Assembly (NCBI GenBank): GCA_049487715.1
Contig: CP150577.1
Coordinates: 434,001-498,000, forward strand
Length of the DNA: 64,000 nucleotides
Direction of reading: 5' to 3'
Source of the DNA: Pycnococcus provasolii
Taxonomy: Eukaryota; Chlorophyta; Pseudoscourfieldiophyceae; Pseudoscourfieldiales
Both the position numbers and the translations under genes were made by a program. The notes under the pieces are model-generated. The model searched no databases and was not told the DNA's origin. It was given only the letters and a program-made list of their open reading frames with translations. The stretch's first letter is position 1, and every line of letters starts with the position of its first letter. This document shows positions 50,906 to 61,532 of this stretch, piece by piece.

Positions 50906-50978
50906 GTTGAACACGAATGTGATGTGGGGCTTATTATTCTCTTCAGGAGCAGCCTAAATATTATAAGAAAAACACAAA

Positions 50979-52835
50979 ATGAGATGCTGCGATCTAATTG
51001 TGCGCCTCTTGGTGGACAACGACATCAACACGTTCTTCACAGTTACGGGTGGTGCTATTGCTCCCCTTGTGGACGCAGTACAGCGTTGTGAAGACAGCCA
51101 TTTGGTTGCTTTTCAACACGAGCAGGCTGCTGCTATGGCCTGTGAGGGATATTTTCGCGCGACGAGACGGTGCGCCTGTGTGATAGTTACAAGTGGCCCC
51201 GGTGTTCAAAACATAATGAACGGTGTATGCGGCGCTTGGTACGACTCAATACCTATGATGGTTATCACTGGTCAAGTGAATACGGTGGAATCTTTAGACG
51301 CGATCTTTTCAAAGCCAAGGCAAAGAGGATTTCAGGAGATGCCTGTAGTGGAGTCGTTTTCTCCTTACACGCTTTATGCTAAGAAACTCAGATACAGTCA
51401 TGACGCATTGGGGCGCGAAGTCGTGCAAACTTTTACGGAGTGTATGGCAAGGTTGAGAACTCCACGCTACGGCCCGGTGCTAGTAGATCTTCCTGTAAAT
51501 ATTCAGATGACATCAATCGACGACGTTGAAGCGTTCGACGGAGTGTCGCCACCTGTACTCGAGACTTCGATTCAGCCCGCATTAGTCAAGCAAATTCGAC
51601 AAATTTTTACTATGCTCAAGGAAAGCTCGCGACCTCTCCTTGTATTTGGCGCTGCCATTCGCTCCTCAGGTTCGGAAAAACTCGTCAAGAAGTTGGTCGA
51701 GTTCCTGGAAGTTCCTTTTACGCTCAGCTGGGGAGCGAAAGATCTGTTCCCTCACGATCACGCGGGCAACTGTGGTTGTCATGGAGTGTACGGTTCTCGC
51801 CCTTCGAATTTTGCAGTACAAAATGCCGACTTCCTTTTGGTAGTGGGTTCTCGTTTGGACACACGTCAGACGGGAGGTGTTGTGTCTCTCTTTTCAAGGT
51901 TCTCGAAGAAAGTTATTGTTGATATAGATAGCAACGAAATTGGCAAGCTCGTTGAAGCAGGTATGCGAGTTGACCAGAGTATAGTCGTAGATGTGTTTGA
52001 GTTTTTGACAAATTTTGCACATCTTATTCATGAAGAGCCCGAGAAAGTCGTTTGTGAAAAATGGAATGACTGGCGTGCGAAGATCCATAGCTGGATAACA
52101 AAATATGAGGATGCTGACATTGACAAAGACAAGTACATATGTGGTAATGGGATGAGTGCATATTCGTTTCTTAGGCTTCTGAGTGAAGTTTTACCACCAG
52201 ATGCTGACATCATCCCAGATACAGGTGCTGCACTCGTATGGGCAGTGCAGGCAATCCGCCTCAAGGAAGGACAACGATTTTACACAAATTTGGGCAATTC
52301 GTCAATGGGGTTCTCTTTGCCATGTTGCCTTGGTGCTGCTCTAGGTGCTGGAAAGAGTAGAACGATCGTTTCAATGCATGGCGACGGAGGACTTCAAATG
52401 AATGTTCAAGAACTGAAGACTGCAGTCGACTACCATTTACCTGTAAAAATTTTTGTATTGAACAATAGCGGGTACGGCATCATAAAACAATTCCAAGATC
52501 TTTATTTTCAGTCGAATTACGCCGCCACAGAATTCACGAAAGTGGATTTCGAGTCGATCGCAAAATCGTATGGAATGCGCGCGATACGTATTGATGAAGA
52601 GAGAAATCTATTGGAAATCTTGAAATGAATTTTTGAATTCGATGGTCCCATGCTTATCGACGTTTCGATAGATCCAGACCAGAAATGCGTGCCTAAGCTC
52701 GAATTTGGAAATGCGTTGGAGCACTTATCTCCCTTTATTCCGTTGGACGACTTAAAGAGCGAAATGGTTGTTGAGACAGCGGAAAGAAAATCGATGAAGG
52801 GCTGGGTAATTCCAAAACCACGCGGTGCCGAATAA
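50979..52835 (+). pseudogene. Acetolactate-synthase-like TPP enzyme with in-frame TGA near its C-terminus
   Basis: 549 codons to a TGA at 52626-52628, then the same frame continues 69 codons to a TAA at 52833. N-terminal Pyr domain: catalytic Glu48 in AFQHEQAAAMACEG, then VTSGPGVQNIMNG. Central domain: VLVFGAAIRSSGS. C-terminal PP domain: GDGGLQMNVQELKTAV and LNNSGYGIIKQFQDL bind TPP/Mg. Its relatives include acetolactate synthases and the TPP enzymes of bacterial polysaccharide clusters that add two-carbon branches to sugars (YerE type), an apt role here but an inference. The truncated copy at 44735 has TCA (Ser) at the TGA position, so TGA is a recent C-to-G nonsense change. The product would lose 69 residues of the PP domain edge. 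Confidence 0.85.
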
Positions 52836-53305
52836 ATTGTCTAAACTGCGTCAAGAATTTCTTGGGCCGGGTCCAGAAGGGGCAGCGAGATAAAGTGGTG
52901 GAGACTCGCGACCCTCTAGGCTCGCGGCTCCTTGGCACTAAAGAAATCTTTTAAACAGGCGAAAAGGCAGTTCGCCTACGGTTTTCCTGGGGAAAATGCA
53001 AAACACGTACACCAACTAAGGGGCAGATTGTCGATGTTATACCTGATATACCTTGTGGGGGACCGTTGTTGAATAGGTGAGACCCCAGAGGGAAAGGGGA
53101 CGCGGGAAAGGGGACGCGGCCCCAAGTTGTCTAAGTTGTAAGACCACTCGTTTCTTTTCTTTTCTACTTATTCTCTTCAGGTATATCAGCCTCAAGTTGT
53201 GAAACAACTACACTACCCTTTACAGCCTTCGAGTATACATATCTGGACGTCGAATACACTTTACCGCTTTCAAAAACTTGGACCACAGAAAAAACGCGAA
53301 GTGAA
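52370..53305 (+). repeat. Inverted duplicate (right arm) of TPP-enzyme 3' end plus LTR
   Basis: Counterpart of 44271-45204, including the LTR copy 53029-53179 and its flank. Differences are few: the TGA/TCA site and a GAA/GGA codon just before it. Confidence 0.85.
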
Positions 53306-53344
53306 ATTGCACAGTGAAAAAACGTTCTCGACCAAACTTCCCGT

Positions 53345-53782
53345 TGTGGAAGGTGGTCAGCCGTTCCGCAGCGACCTTATCCCGGCTAGATGGCGATGAT
53401 GACAGCGCATGGTACGTGTCTTGGGGTCGGTGGACAAAAAAAGATTGTGAGAAGGTTTCGCATTTCAAGGCGCGAGTCCATGCGATCAGATTCTTGACAA
53501 AATTCAAGATAGGCAAACACTCTCGCACTCAGTCAGACGTCGGCAACAAGCATCCACGCACGCTCAGGGTCATCAACAACCTCTCGGACTCGCTCGAGAA
53601 GCAACTACGACGACGCAGAGCCCTATTGGCACAACACCAATTACACCATATCACCGCGCTACTTGGTGATATGGCAAGATATCAGCGGAAACGGCGGATT
53701 CAAAAAATGGCTGTTGTTATTGGCTTCGTTCTGCACGACGCTGGCCGACGGTCGGCCGCATGCCGGAGGCGCAATTTTTTTT
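53345..53782. other. Unassigned stretch, one weak plus-strand frame
   Basis: A frame across the region encodes charged sequence (SWGRWTKKDCEKVSHFKA, RVINNLSDSLEKQLRRRR) without an ATG at its start. It may be coding debris. I cannot name it. Confidence 0.3.
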
Positions 53783-53926
53783 AAGGGAAAAATGCAGTTC
53801 TCCCCTCACCGGAAAATCGAAATTGCAGTTCTCCATCACCTTGCCCCAGTTCTCCACGCACCGAAAAATAAAACCCCAGTTCTCCATCACCCTGGCCCAG
53901 TTCTCCCCGCGCCAGAAAATACTTCA
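53783..53926 (+). repeat. Solo MULE-type terminal inverted repeat (diverged)
   Basis: GGGAAAAATGCAGTTCTCCC followed by repeated CAGTTCTCC words every ~20-25 bp reproduces the design of the 126-bp TIR at 22959 (GGGAAAATCGCAGTTCTACC), with CTCC replacing CTACC. No partner arm or transposase lies nearby, so it is a relic or one end of a deleted element. Confidence 0.6.
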
Positions 53927-53970
53927 TTGTTGAGCTCTTCTCGGCCAACTCATTCAAGTCTGAGGATCCC

Positions 53971-54333
53971 GTGTTAGGGCCACAGTGCTCCGGACCACCG
54001 GTCCAAGACGGACATCAGACTTGGATGAGTTGGCCGAGAATGGCGCGGCCGCGGCCCATACATCGCAACGCACCTCAAGAGATTCAGTTGGCGTTCCCTG
54101 ATGCAAGTTACCCTAATTCCACCTTGCTAAAGGAACACGCAAACAAAGGACTCGTCATAATGACAATGCATGACAAGGCACTTTCAAATTCCATTGCTCC
54201 ATTAAGTCTTCTCGAGCAAGCTTCTATCAAAGCTCGTATTAATTCCGCGAGCGCGCAACAAAACAACAACAACCAAAGGCCGACTTCGAGCTTATCCCCC
54301 CCCGATCGCGGCAAAACCCTAACTAAACCCTAA
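53971..54333 (+). other. Unassigned 120-codon frame ending in telomere-like words
   Basis: Starts at an ATG-like codon and encodes IQLAFPDASYPNSTLLKEHA and an Asn/Gln-rich tail, ending in AAACCCTAACTAAACCCTAA. It may be gag-like. No family is recognised. Confidence 0.25.
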
Positions 54334-54357
54334 TCGTCCACTGTAACTAAACCACGA

Positions 54358-55200
54358 CTAATAATTACATAGCAGACGTCTCTTTCGAGTCGACGGATTG
54401 GTGTGGAGGCACAACATATCGTCAACAAGCGCTGGGAAAGTACAATACCCATGGTGATATGAATCCACACGTTTCGGATGTTCAAAAGGTATTATAGTCC
54501 ATGCATCTTCTTGAGACGAGTCAAGCTCAGCTTTGCTTCTTGTCAAGGAGTCAAAAGCGATGTGCTGGACTTGCTTAAGACAACCATGAACATCATTGTC
54601 TGGCTCGAGGGTGTCTATGTCTCGGAAAAACTTTTTCGCTCCTCGTATTTTCTCGATTGCCCCCAATAATAGTCTGAAGGGTTTTTCAAAGCTTTGATAT
54701 CCCGAGTAGAGACAATCGTGAAGACCAACATTGAGGTAGACTCGTCTATTCGCTGCCTGAATCCCCGCCAGCATAGATAAGATTTCCGAGTACTCAGGGG
54801 AAAAGGTTTTGGAAATTCCCATGTAAGTCACCAATCTTATCATACCTTGCTCCTTGGCATCTCCAGAAGTTACTATCGTAGAGCGGATGTTCAGGCCCAG
54901 GTTCAGGTCCATGTCGCAGGACTTTGCGTGCAGCGACTCATTCATCAAGCTCACTAAAGGCGTCGGCGCTTTACAACCATACCTTTTCCACGTGTTTACC
55001 ATAATACTTTCAAACGGATGGCTGCATCCTTCTTTGCCAGAGGTCAGTGCTTTCACTTCTGAGACGCCGTGAATACAATTACTACGCAAAGTTAGAACAG
55101 CGTAATTATACGCCTCTCTTGTGACCGAGTCTCCAATGAAAATAAAGTGTTCTCCGATTTGTCGCTGAGAAAGCAACAATAGAAAGGAACTCCAGGAAGC
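54358..55200 (-). CDS. PC-esterase/SGNH enzyme, 5' exon not found
   Basis: About 275 codons with HFIFIGDSVTREAYNYAVL (nucleophile Ser) and, near the end, VDSYHHGYCTFPALVDDMLC with the Asp-x-x-His pair. The frame has no ATG before the GDS motif. Just ahead of it, TTTCTATTGTTGCTTTCTCAG (reading the minus strand, around 55165-55185) is a strong pyrimidine-rich 3' splice site, so an upstream exon with signal peptide is expected beyond 55200, or has been lost. The two other members here have 100 or more residues before GDS. Likely role: O-acetylation or deacetylation of glycans. Confidence 0.7.
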   Translation of the reverse strand, partial: ASWSSFLLLLSQRQIGEHFIFIGDSVTREAYNYAVLTLRSNCIHGVSEVKALTSGKEGCSHPFESIMVNTWKRYGCKAPTPLVSLMNESLHAKSCDMDLNLGLNIRSTIVTSGDAKEQGMIRLVTYMGISKTFSPEYSEILSMLAGIQAANRRVYLNVGLHDCLYSGYQSFEKPFRLLLGAIEKIRGAKKFFRDIDTLEPDNDVHGCLKQVQHIAFDSLTRSKAELDSSQEDAWTIIPFEHPKRVDSYHHGYCTFPALVDDMLCLHTNPSTRKRRLLCNY

Positions 55201-55230
55201 GAAACAAGGGCGTGAGTGCAAGCGTTTCAA

Positions 55231-55536
55231 TTTTCGCTTTTGTCACCGGCACGGTGACCGTTGCTAACCCCTAACCGACTCAACCCTTTCAAACCCCCTT
55301 TTCTAACCGATTACGTCTTGACCACCCGACTACGTCTTGACTGCCACGTCTTGATCTGCCGCCAGCATCTCAGGACGTGCTCGCGGCGCTCGCATCTGTG
55401 CTCGCTCCGCGTTTCTACCTTTAGTAACAATCATTCTTCGCCTAACCTTCAACTCTTCACGACCGCCATTACTGGCGCTCATACTTGGTGGACACGCAAC
55501 AACAGATCTTTCCTCCCTTTTTGGGGGGTTCACTGA
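55231..55536. other. Spacer with telomere-like words
   Basis: A GTCACCGGCACGGTGAC palindrome (55241-55257) is followed by CTAACCCCTAACC-type words (55264-55310). It probably contains the missing 5' exon of the PC-esterase or repeat sequence. Confidence 0.4.
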
Positions 55537-55903
55537 TTCTCACCAAGATCTTAAGTGCGTGACCATAACGCACAAGCGCGGTTACGCCGCGAACAAGCCC
55601 ACTTTCGACTGCTGTGAAAGGCAGCGCAAAGACGGCTGGATTACGTGCTCTCGCCATGCTCAGGGGCACAGCTGGTCGCACATGCTGGCCTCGATCTACC
55701 TGGAAGAGAGGGAGTTCCCAGCTGCTGCCCAACCTGTATGTGCAGCGTGTTACTCGCCGGACGATTGGCACCAGCCCCAGACGGATCCGAACGTGGTCGA
55801 CGACTTCGCCTACTGCATATGCGGCCGTGCGTTTTCAGCAGCTTGTATGGCCAAGGCGCAGACGAGATTGGGAGCGGACCTGCTGCGTGGTTGGCCTTTC
55901 TAG
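55537..55903 (+). CDS. Small Cys/His-rich protein of unknown function
   Basis: About 120 codons with FDCCERQRKDGWITCSRHAQ, PVCAACYSPDDW and FAYCICGRAFSAACM, suggesting one or two zinc-binding modules. There is no in-frame ATG at the 5' end, so it is a fragment or an exon. The pattern of Cys pairs recalls, without clear homology, the N-terminus of the protein at 9876. It is probably from a mobile element. Confidence 0.4.
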
Positions 55904-56079
55904 GGTTGCCAGCGGCACGACGAATGGACGACACCTACGGGAGGGGACACCGGAACAACACTCTAAGGGAACACGACAGGGGAACACAGAGCACGCACAG
56001 CAGGGGGGGATACCCCTTGAGGCACGGCCGCCTCTTGGCGCGGTGACTCACTGCGGTTCGGCTCGAGGGAAGAGGGAGA

Positions 56080-56256
56080 GGGAATATTGGGTTCATATTT
56101 CTTTTAATACACCCACCCACCCGCCCGGCGGGCAGCCGTCAGCTCACGTGTTCGCGCGTGAACTGACAGGCTGGAGAGGTTATCGGGTTTTTGAGCAGGC
56201 TTTGGGTTTGGCTGAGGGACACTCTCCTCCACACCGTCTAGGAGAGCAAGAAAAGT
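56080..56256. repeat. Third copy of the ~190-bp dispersed repeat
   Basis: Reverse complement of 6450-6640 from GGGTTCATATTTCTTTTAAT through the GGTGTGGAGGAGAGTG region. It is very similar, so the copies are recent. Confidence 0.75.
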
Positions 56257-56521
56257 CCACCACGCGGAAAGTCTCTCCCCCGTTGAGGGAAATTCAGCCC
56301 ATTCCCGTTTTTGGCAATCAACATCTACGATACCCGGGTAGTGCTCTTCTTTCTCAGGGCCTATTGTACTCAAATACGCTCTACAACATATTGTATTGTA
56401 TTCAATACAATCGTTGTCCGAGTATTATTGCATTGGACACTACTACATCTCAGGATTCCCTTGAATTGTTGTACGGAAAGAAGCGCCGCTAAGCTTCGAG
56501 ACGTAAGGGCTACGTCTCAAA

Positions 56522-58771
56522 ATGAAGACCATACAGTCACGTCTAAGCGTAGTCAGGTTACACTTATTGCATATAGCATCACGTCCGCCCAAGCTTTGTT
56601 GGAATTTGGGGACTATTCTAACTGCGGCAGGCGCTATTTTGCTGATGGATTTCGCTGGATCTCAGTGGATCTCGATGGAAGGATCACGTCAGGGCGCCGT
56701 TAAGTTCCCTAATGCTGACGTAAGCCACAAAGCGCAACCTCCGCAATCCCACGCTTACGTTCCAATGCACGCTCACATACGTGGAGATATTTATATGCCA
56801 AGGATAGCTTTTGGGACAGGCTATTTGAATAATGAGGACGCGTACAGGGCAACGAAAATGGCTCTCGCAAACGGGTACAGACACATAGACACTGCCAGTT
56901 TTTATCAGAACGAGGAAGGCGTTGGCAGGGCCATTCGTGAATCCCGAATACCGCGCAGTGAGTTGTTTATTACGACAAAGTGCTGTCAGCGGGAATGTGG
57001 CTTACAACCTAGTGAAGTAGTTTCAAGCCTCAAGAGATCCCTACGGCTATTACAAACCACATATGTAGATGCGCTTTTGATCCATAGTCCAATAGCACGT
57101 GGGAGAGCAAAATACTCACTTTGCAAGGATCCCGTTTCCCGTAAAAAGTATTTTCAAAGGTCCTTACAGACTCATCGGTCAGAAACTTGGAAGGCCATGG
57201 AAGATTCATTAAAAAGGGGGCTTGTGCGCACAATAGGGATCAGCAACTTTAACCAAGATCAAATCGAAGCACTATTGTCGCAAGCCAGAATTGCGCCATA
57301 CGTGCATCAAACTACGTGGTCAGCTGTTGCCCACAATGCTTCTTTGGCAAAATACTGTATGGCGCAGGGAATCACAACCTCAGGACACTCTGTTTTGAGC
57401 GCACTAGCGGGGCCTTCTTTACCAAGGTCTTGTGATTTCAAAGAAATGGCTCGTGTTTCGAACCACTCAATCTCGCAACTACTGATTAGATGGGCGTTGG
57501 GAACCGGTGTGTCTGTGGTGGTGCGGAGCTCATCAAGAGAGCGACAGATAGAAAACTTGAAAGCGTATAATGTCCAGCTGCCCGATGGATTCCCTGAAGC
57601 TGTTGAGAACTGCCTCGACAAAAGCAAGCTGTTTGAAGTGGAAAATGCTAAATCAGACCAAACTTCGAACTTCTTGGCAGTGACTTCAACAAAGAAGGGG
57701 TCGTCGATGGAGGGGGCAAGGAGGGTTGTCCAGCAGAAAGCACTTCAAGCAAAAGAACTCAAGTTTTTTGGCTGTGACCCCTCTGATGCAAGCCACAACG
57801 TCAAGCGTCATCGTTATCACAACACAACGGGAATCGACTACGTAAAGCAACAGCTTTCGGACGCACAGAGATTCGACATTCCCTTTCGATGGGTAGTTTC
57901 AGTGTGTGAAATAATACCTCCTGACTTGTACAGTTCCTTTGAACAGTCCTTGGAAGCTCTTGATCAAGTTATACTGGACATTTCGCCAGAAAAACATAGG
58001 AAACAGATGTGTGAAACGCCCATACATTGCCAGCACAGACATGTCCGAGGACCTTGCAAAATAGGCATGGATTTTCCTGAACTATTTAGTAAACTCAATA
58101 CGGCTAAAATTACAAGTGCACGTGTGTTGAAGCATATTGATACTTGGCGAAGGATGTATGCATTGCTAGGCTCTGTAGAATTTGAGAATGCTCTGCTGTC
58201 AACGCTGCGCCCATTGCACAAGCCTGTTGGGCGTCTGAAAGTGGGCTACCAGAGAATCTATCCCTCTTTTCGATCTTCCACCACCCGAAAAGCTTCTCAT
58301 CCATTCATCACACATACAGATGCGCCAAATACGCTGGCAACTATGATCGTTGCGTTCCCAGGAAAGAAAGTAACCGGGGTTAAACATTCGTATGGAACAA
58401 GATTTTTAGAGTTTGGCTATGATAGACATTTGGGTGAGGCTGGTCATCCTCCTGTTGGCTTTCACAGAGGAGGCTCTACTCATGCAGTATTATTCGAGCG
58501 AAACTCTGCAGTGGCGTTCAGAACTGTACCATCTTTCGTAGGCGGCATAACCAACAAGATGTTCGACGACATTACAAGGACGGTCTCAAAAGGGATCACA
58601 AGTGCCACGCATTACCCTAAATCAACAAGCATAAACAATCCGTCGTGGCATTCAGCCCCCAAATTGGACCAGGGATGCGCATTCGGACCAAGGCGCTTTA
58701 TCTTTATGAGATGGCTTGGGCCAGTATCTCCCGTTGCTTGGCCAACTTGGCCAAATTTCACACTAATATAA
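56522..58771 (+). CDS. Aldo-keto reductase fused to a 2OG-oxygenase-like domain
   Basis: 749 residues with a hydrophobic segment (LGTILTAAGAILLMDF) near the N-terminus. Residues ~88-370 are an aldo-keto reductase: MPRIAFGTG, Asp123 and Tyr128 in DTASFYQNE, Lys153 in ITTKC, and His188 in LIHSP, a complete catalytic tetrad; ISNFNQDQIEAL also fits. After a linker, residues ~410-720 form a second domain with PFITHTDAPNTLATMIVAFP, giving His598-x-Asp600, and a later STHAVLFERNSAVAFR with His654 and an Arg. This suggests the HxD...H iron site of a prolyl-hydroxylase-type oxygenase. That second assignment is weaker. Together they could oxidise and reduce a sugar or lipid side chain. The last ~25 residues may be read-through beyond the original end. 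Confidence 0.75.
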   Translation: MKTIQSRLSVVRLHLLHIASRPPKLCWNLGTILTAAGAILLMDFAGSQWISMEGSRQGAVKFPNADVSHKAQPPQSHAYVPMHAHIRGDIYMPRIAFGTGYLNNEDAYRATKMALANGYRHIDTASFYQNEEGVGRAIRESRIPRSELFITTKCCQRECGLQPSEVVSSLKRSLRLLQTTYVDALLIHSPIARGRAKYSLCKDPVSRKKYFQRSLQTHRSETWKAMEDSLKRGLVRTIGISNFNQDQIEALLSQARIAPYVHQTTWSAVAHNASLAKYCMAQGITTSGHSVLSALAGPSLPRSCDFKEMARVSNHSISQLLIRWALGTGVSVVVRSSSRERQIENLKAYNVQLPDGFPEAVENCLDKSKLFEVENAKSDQTSNFLAVTSTKKGSSMEGARRVVQQKALQAKELKFFGCDPSDASHNVKRHRYHNTTGIDYVKQQLSDAQRFDIPFRWVVSVCEIIPPDLYSSFEQSLEALDQVILDISPEKHRKQMCETPIHCQHRHVRGPCKIGMDFPELFSKLNTAKITSARVLKHIDTWRRMYALLGSVEFENALLSTLRPLHKPVGRLKVGYQRIYPSFRSSTTRKASHPFITHTDAPNTLATMIVAFPGKKVTGVKHSYGTRFLEFGYDRHLGEAGHPPVGFHRGGSTHAVLFERNSAVAFRTVPSFVGGITNKMFDDITRTVSKGITSATHYPKSTSINNPSWHSAPKLDQGCAFGPRRFIFMRWLGPVSPVAWPTWPNFTLI

Positions 58772-58904
58772 ATGGCAAAAAGGAGATTGGGGTAAGAATT
58801 CTCCTGGGTAACATCCTCAAATTTGATTGGGAAAACAAGTCGGGCATTTCAAAAACAAAATCGTGTAGAAACTAAAATTTTCAACGAGCAAACTATCCAC
58901 TGCT

Positions 58905-59753
58905 TTGAACGGCGGGACAAAGGCATGCACGGCATTCGTAAGCAGCACTTCAGTGAACCAAGACGGTCGATCGAGTAGCTTGACTGCTCCAAACGGCCCT
59001 TCCCAGCAAGCCCTGATTCGCGAGGCACTTTGCCTAGCTAACAAGCTTCATCGGCTTGGTGTACAATGTCACATTAATTTGCATGGCACAGGAACTGCGC
59101 TAGGCGATCCTATCGAAACGAGTGCTACATGCGAAGTTCTTGCATGTGATGCAGATTGCAAGCTTTCTGTATCTGCTGGCAAATCATTCAATGGACACGG
59201 TGAGACGCGAGCTGGGCTTAAGGGTGTTTCCGATGTATTGCGATTACAGCAAGGCAAGCGAGTTATGGGTCAGTGTCATCTTCGAGCTATGAGTGCATAC
59301 GTCACCCAAGCTGTGATGGGGGCAAGCGTCTATGCTGGTCACATGTGTGGTGTTCCATACATGTATCAAGGAGACACAGTCGAATCTGTTTGTGCGAACG
59401 CATTTGCATATCAAGGAACAAATGCACATGTAGCAATTTACACAGGAAGTTATGATGACCATTTGAAAGAGCCAGCAAGTCGACTCAAACATCAACGACG
59501 CCACTGGCTCTACGAGGAGTGTACCGAATGGGTCCGGCTTTATAAAGTCGAAACTGTTGGAGGAAACGCCTGCGTGATCTGTTCCGTGGCAACTTCATTG
59601 CCGAGCTCGTTGTGTGACCACTACGTCATGCAAGATGACACCTGCAATATCAAAGCTTATACTCCATCAATACACCGCAACCTTCATTTTCGTCATCCTC
59701 AGGTCACCATTTTTAAGCGCTGCTCCCGCAATGAATATGCAAGACGAATATAG
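58905..59753 (+). pseudogene. Type I polyketide synthase fragment (second half of KS)
   Basis: About 282 codons beginning inside a ketosynthase domain: SVNQDGRSSSLTAPNGPSQQ, the first active-site His in LHGTGTALGDPIE, the second in KSFNGHGETRAGLKG, and QGTNAHVAI near the domain end. A short linker and HQRRHWLYEE, the usual start of the next module part, follow, then a stop. The Cys active site and all other domains are missing. Large modular PKS genes are known in green picoalgae; this piece is a stranded exon-size fragment. Confidence 0.8.
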
Positions 59754-61185
59754 ATAGTCTACTTACATAGCAACTTCACTAGCACACCGGCGAGCAATCT
59801 GGCCTGCAAAATACGCAGATTCAACATCTAAGGTAGTTCAGGCAAGGGGAAATACACAGGGGAAATCTCATTTCCCCTTGGTTCAGGAGCCTTAGAAAGG
59901 TACCACTGCAACCCTGGCTTCCCGCCGTGGCTCTGTGGACCGGTCAGCCAGCCTTTCACACCATGCCATACCTCATAACGAAGCCCAACGAAGCTCACTT
60001 CCCACGCAAAATTCCACCCTCCCCCTCCCCCCGGGCTCCGCTCCGAATCCACGTCCGAGAGGCGTGTTCGATGGGTGGGTTGCCCCTCGCGCCTTCACCT
60101 CACCTCACTTCTTCTTTCGTTTCTCGCGTTCTTACGTACAGTACAGTACGTACACTTTCTCGATTTCTCGGTGTTTCTTGTGTCTCAGCCTACGCGCCAT
60201 ATACTGCGCCTCGTCGCGTGTAAGAATCTGTGGGCGAACACGAGATGTTTGCGCGAATCTGCGAAAAAAAACTGCAAAAATGTGCTTTCATGTTGACCTC
60301 AAGTACGCACCTCCTCCAAACCTGCCCGCAGCCCTCCTGCGTCGTCACCGGCAGCTTGTGCGACGTTAAGCGCGTGTTCTCCTTCAGCCTGCTCCTCATT
60401 ATGCGCCCCATCAATGCCCGTCCTCGTCTGAGAATGGTGTGGGAAGGGTCCATGTGAATTAATATTTTGCAAAGGCATGCTCAACAATGAAGTGCTCGCC
60501 GCGCGTCCGAACGACGTCTCATATGTATGCGCGCCTTGTGGTGGTGGCATATGCACGTGCGTAACCTCCCGTGAGACCTGAAGTCTTATATGAGTATGGT
60601 TTGAAACTATTGTTGGCTTTGTCCTCTCGTCAATACGGACAAGGTGTGTTCTCGTTTTCTGGAAAGCATGCAATCAACCTACCTTGCACAGGACCTTTTT
60701 GCAGCAAAAAAGTCGCGAGGATTACGAAAGAGGAACATCACACAATACTCAAAGCAAGCGATAAGCATGATATGAAGGAAGTGAGATGCCACCAAGGTGA
60801 CACATAAAATCTTATCAACAACGTTACTCTGGCGTATGCCAGGTTGATTGGCTTGTCATTCTCGAGTTGTATGTGCTTGCTTCTTGGAAACGCAAGATCG
60901 TTGCTAACCTTCCCACATCGAACGACCTAAAACACGCTTGGATTTCTTATCTAAGCACGCTCGTTGACGACTTTGGATTTGTTGATGTTGACGAAGGGAC
61001 CGGGACTTTCCTCCCACGACGAATGATTTTAGGGAGCACTTTATCTGGATCGATCGCATTGGCGAGCATCGTCCCAGATAACGAATCGCTCGAACCCAAA
61101 ACCGTCTCCTTATCTGGAACTGAACTTGCGTAGTGGTACGGCTGTTCTGACTTGGTGATTGATGCTTCCACGGCAATGTATGCGC
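59754..61185. other. Long stretch without a supported gene
   Basis: Contains a GTACAGTACAGTACGTAC palindrome (60135-60152) and C/T-rich sequence to about 60200. Small frames at 60571-60807 and 60867-61133 have no recognisable domain, and the opposite strand of the second is equally open, so neither is called. Confidence 0.4.
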
Positions 61186-61234
61186 TACGCATGCCGCACC
61201 GCAAACTGGCTGGTCTGGCGACGAACTGGCGGTA

Positions 61235-61320
61235 CCAAATAAGCTATACCATACTTGTTCGCTGTTGTTTTGACATAGTGGATAGCGCGTTTTAGATCAT
61301 CGGAGGCGCAAGAGCTCCGC
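61235..61320 (-). pseudogene. Possible copia RNase H start fragment
   Basis: Minus-strand codons for DDLKRAIHYVKTTANKYGIA resemble the lkRilrYlkgT-type junction between reverse transcriptase and RNase H of copia elements. It is very short, so only a weak call. Confidence 0.3.
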
Positions 61321-61532
61321 ATGAGGCGCAAGATGGTTCTATAGAGGTTCAAATTCGGGGCCGCGGCCAAATATGAGGAACCTGGAAATGAGTCGTTGCT
61401 CAAAATGAGGTTCGAGCAAGGCAACTCAAAATGAGGTTCCCCCCTCCTCAAATCCAGGTTCGACAAACCTCGTTTTGAGGCGGACCCCCCTCCTCGAAAA
61501 ACTTGATTTTGAGGAGGGGGGAACGCGATTTT

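Noticed and set aside
52626-52628. TGA as selenocysteine codon in the TPP enzyme
   Set aside because: The partial paralogue has Ser at this site, family members do not use Sec there, and no SECIS-like structure is apparent after the stop.
59935-60369. 144-codon plus-strand frame
   Set aside because: Ser/Pro/Arg-rich composition from C/T-rich DNA, no domain, weak start context.
60867-61204. Overlapping small frames on both strands
   Set aside because: Both strands are equally open and neither has a recognisable motif, so no gene call is justified.
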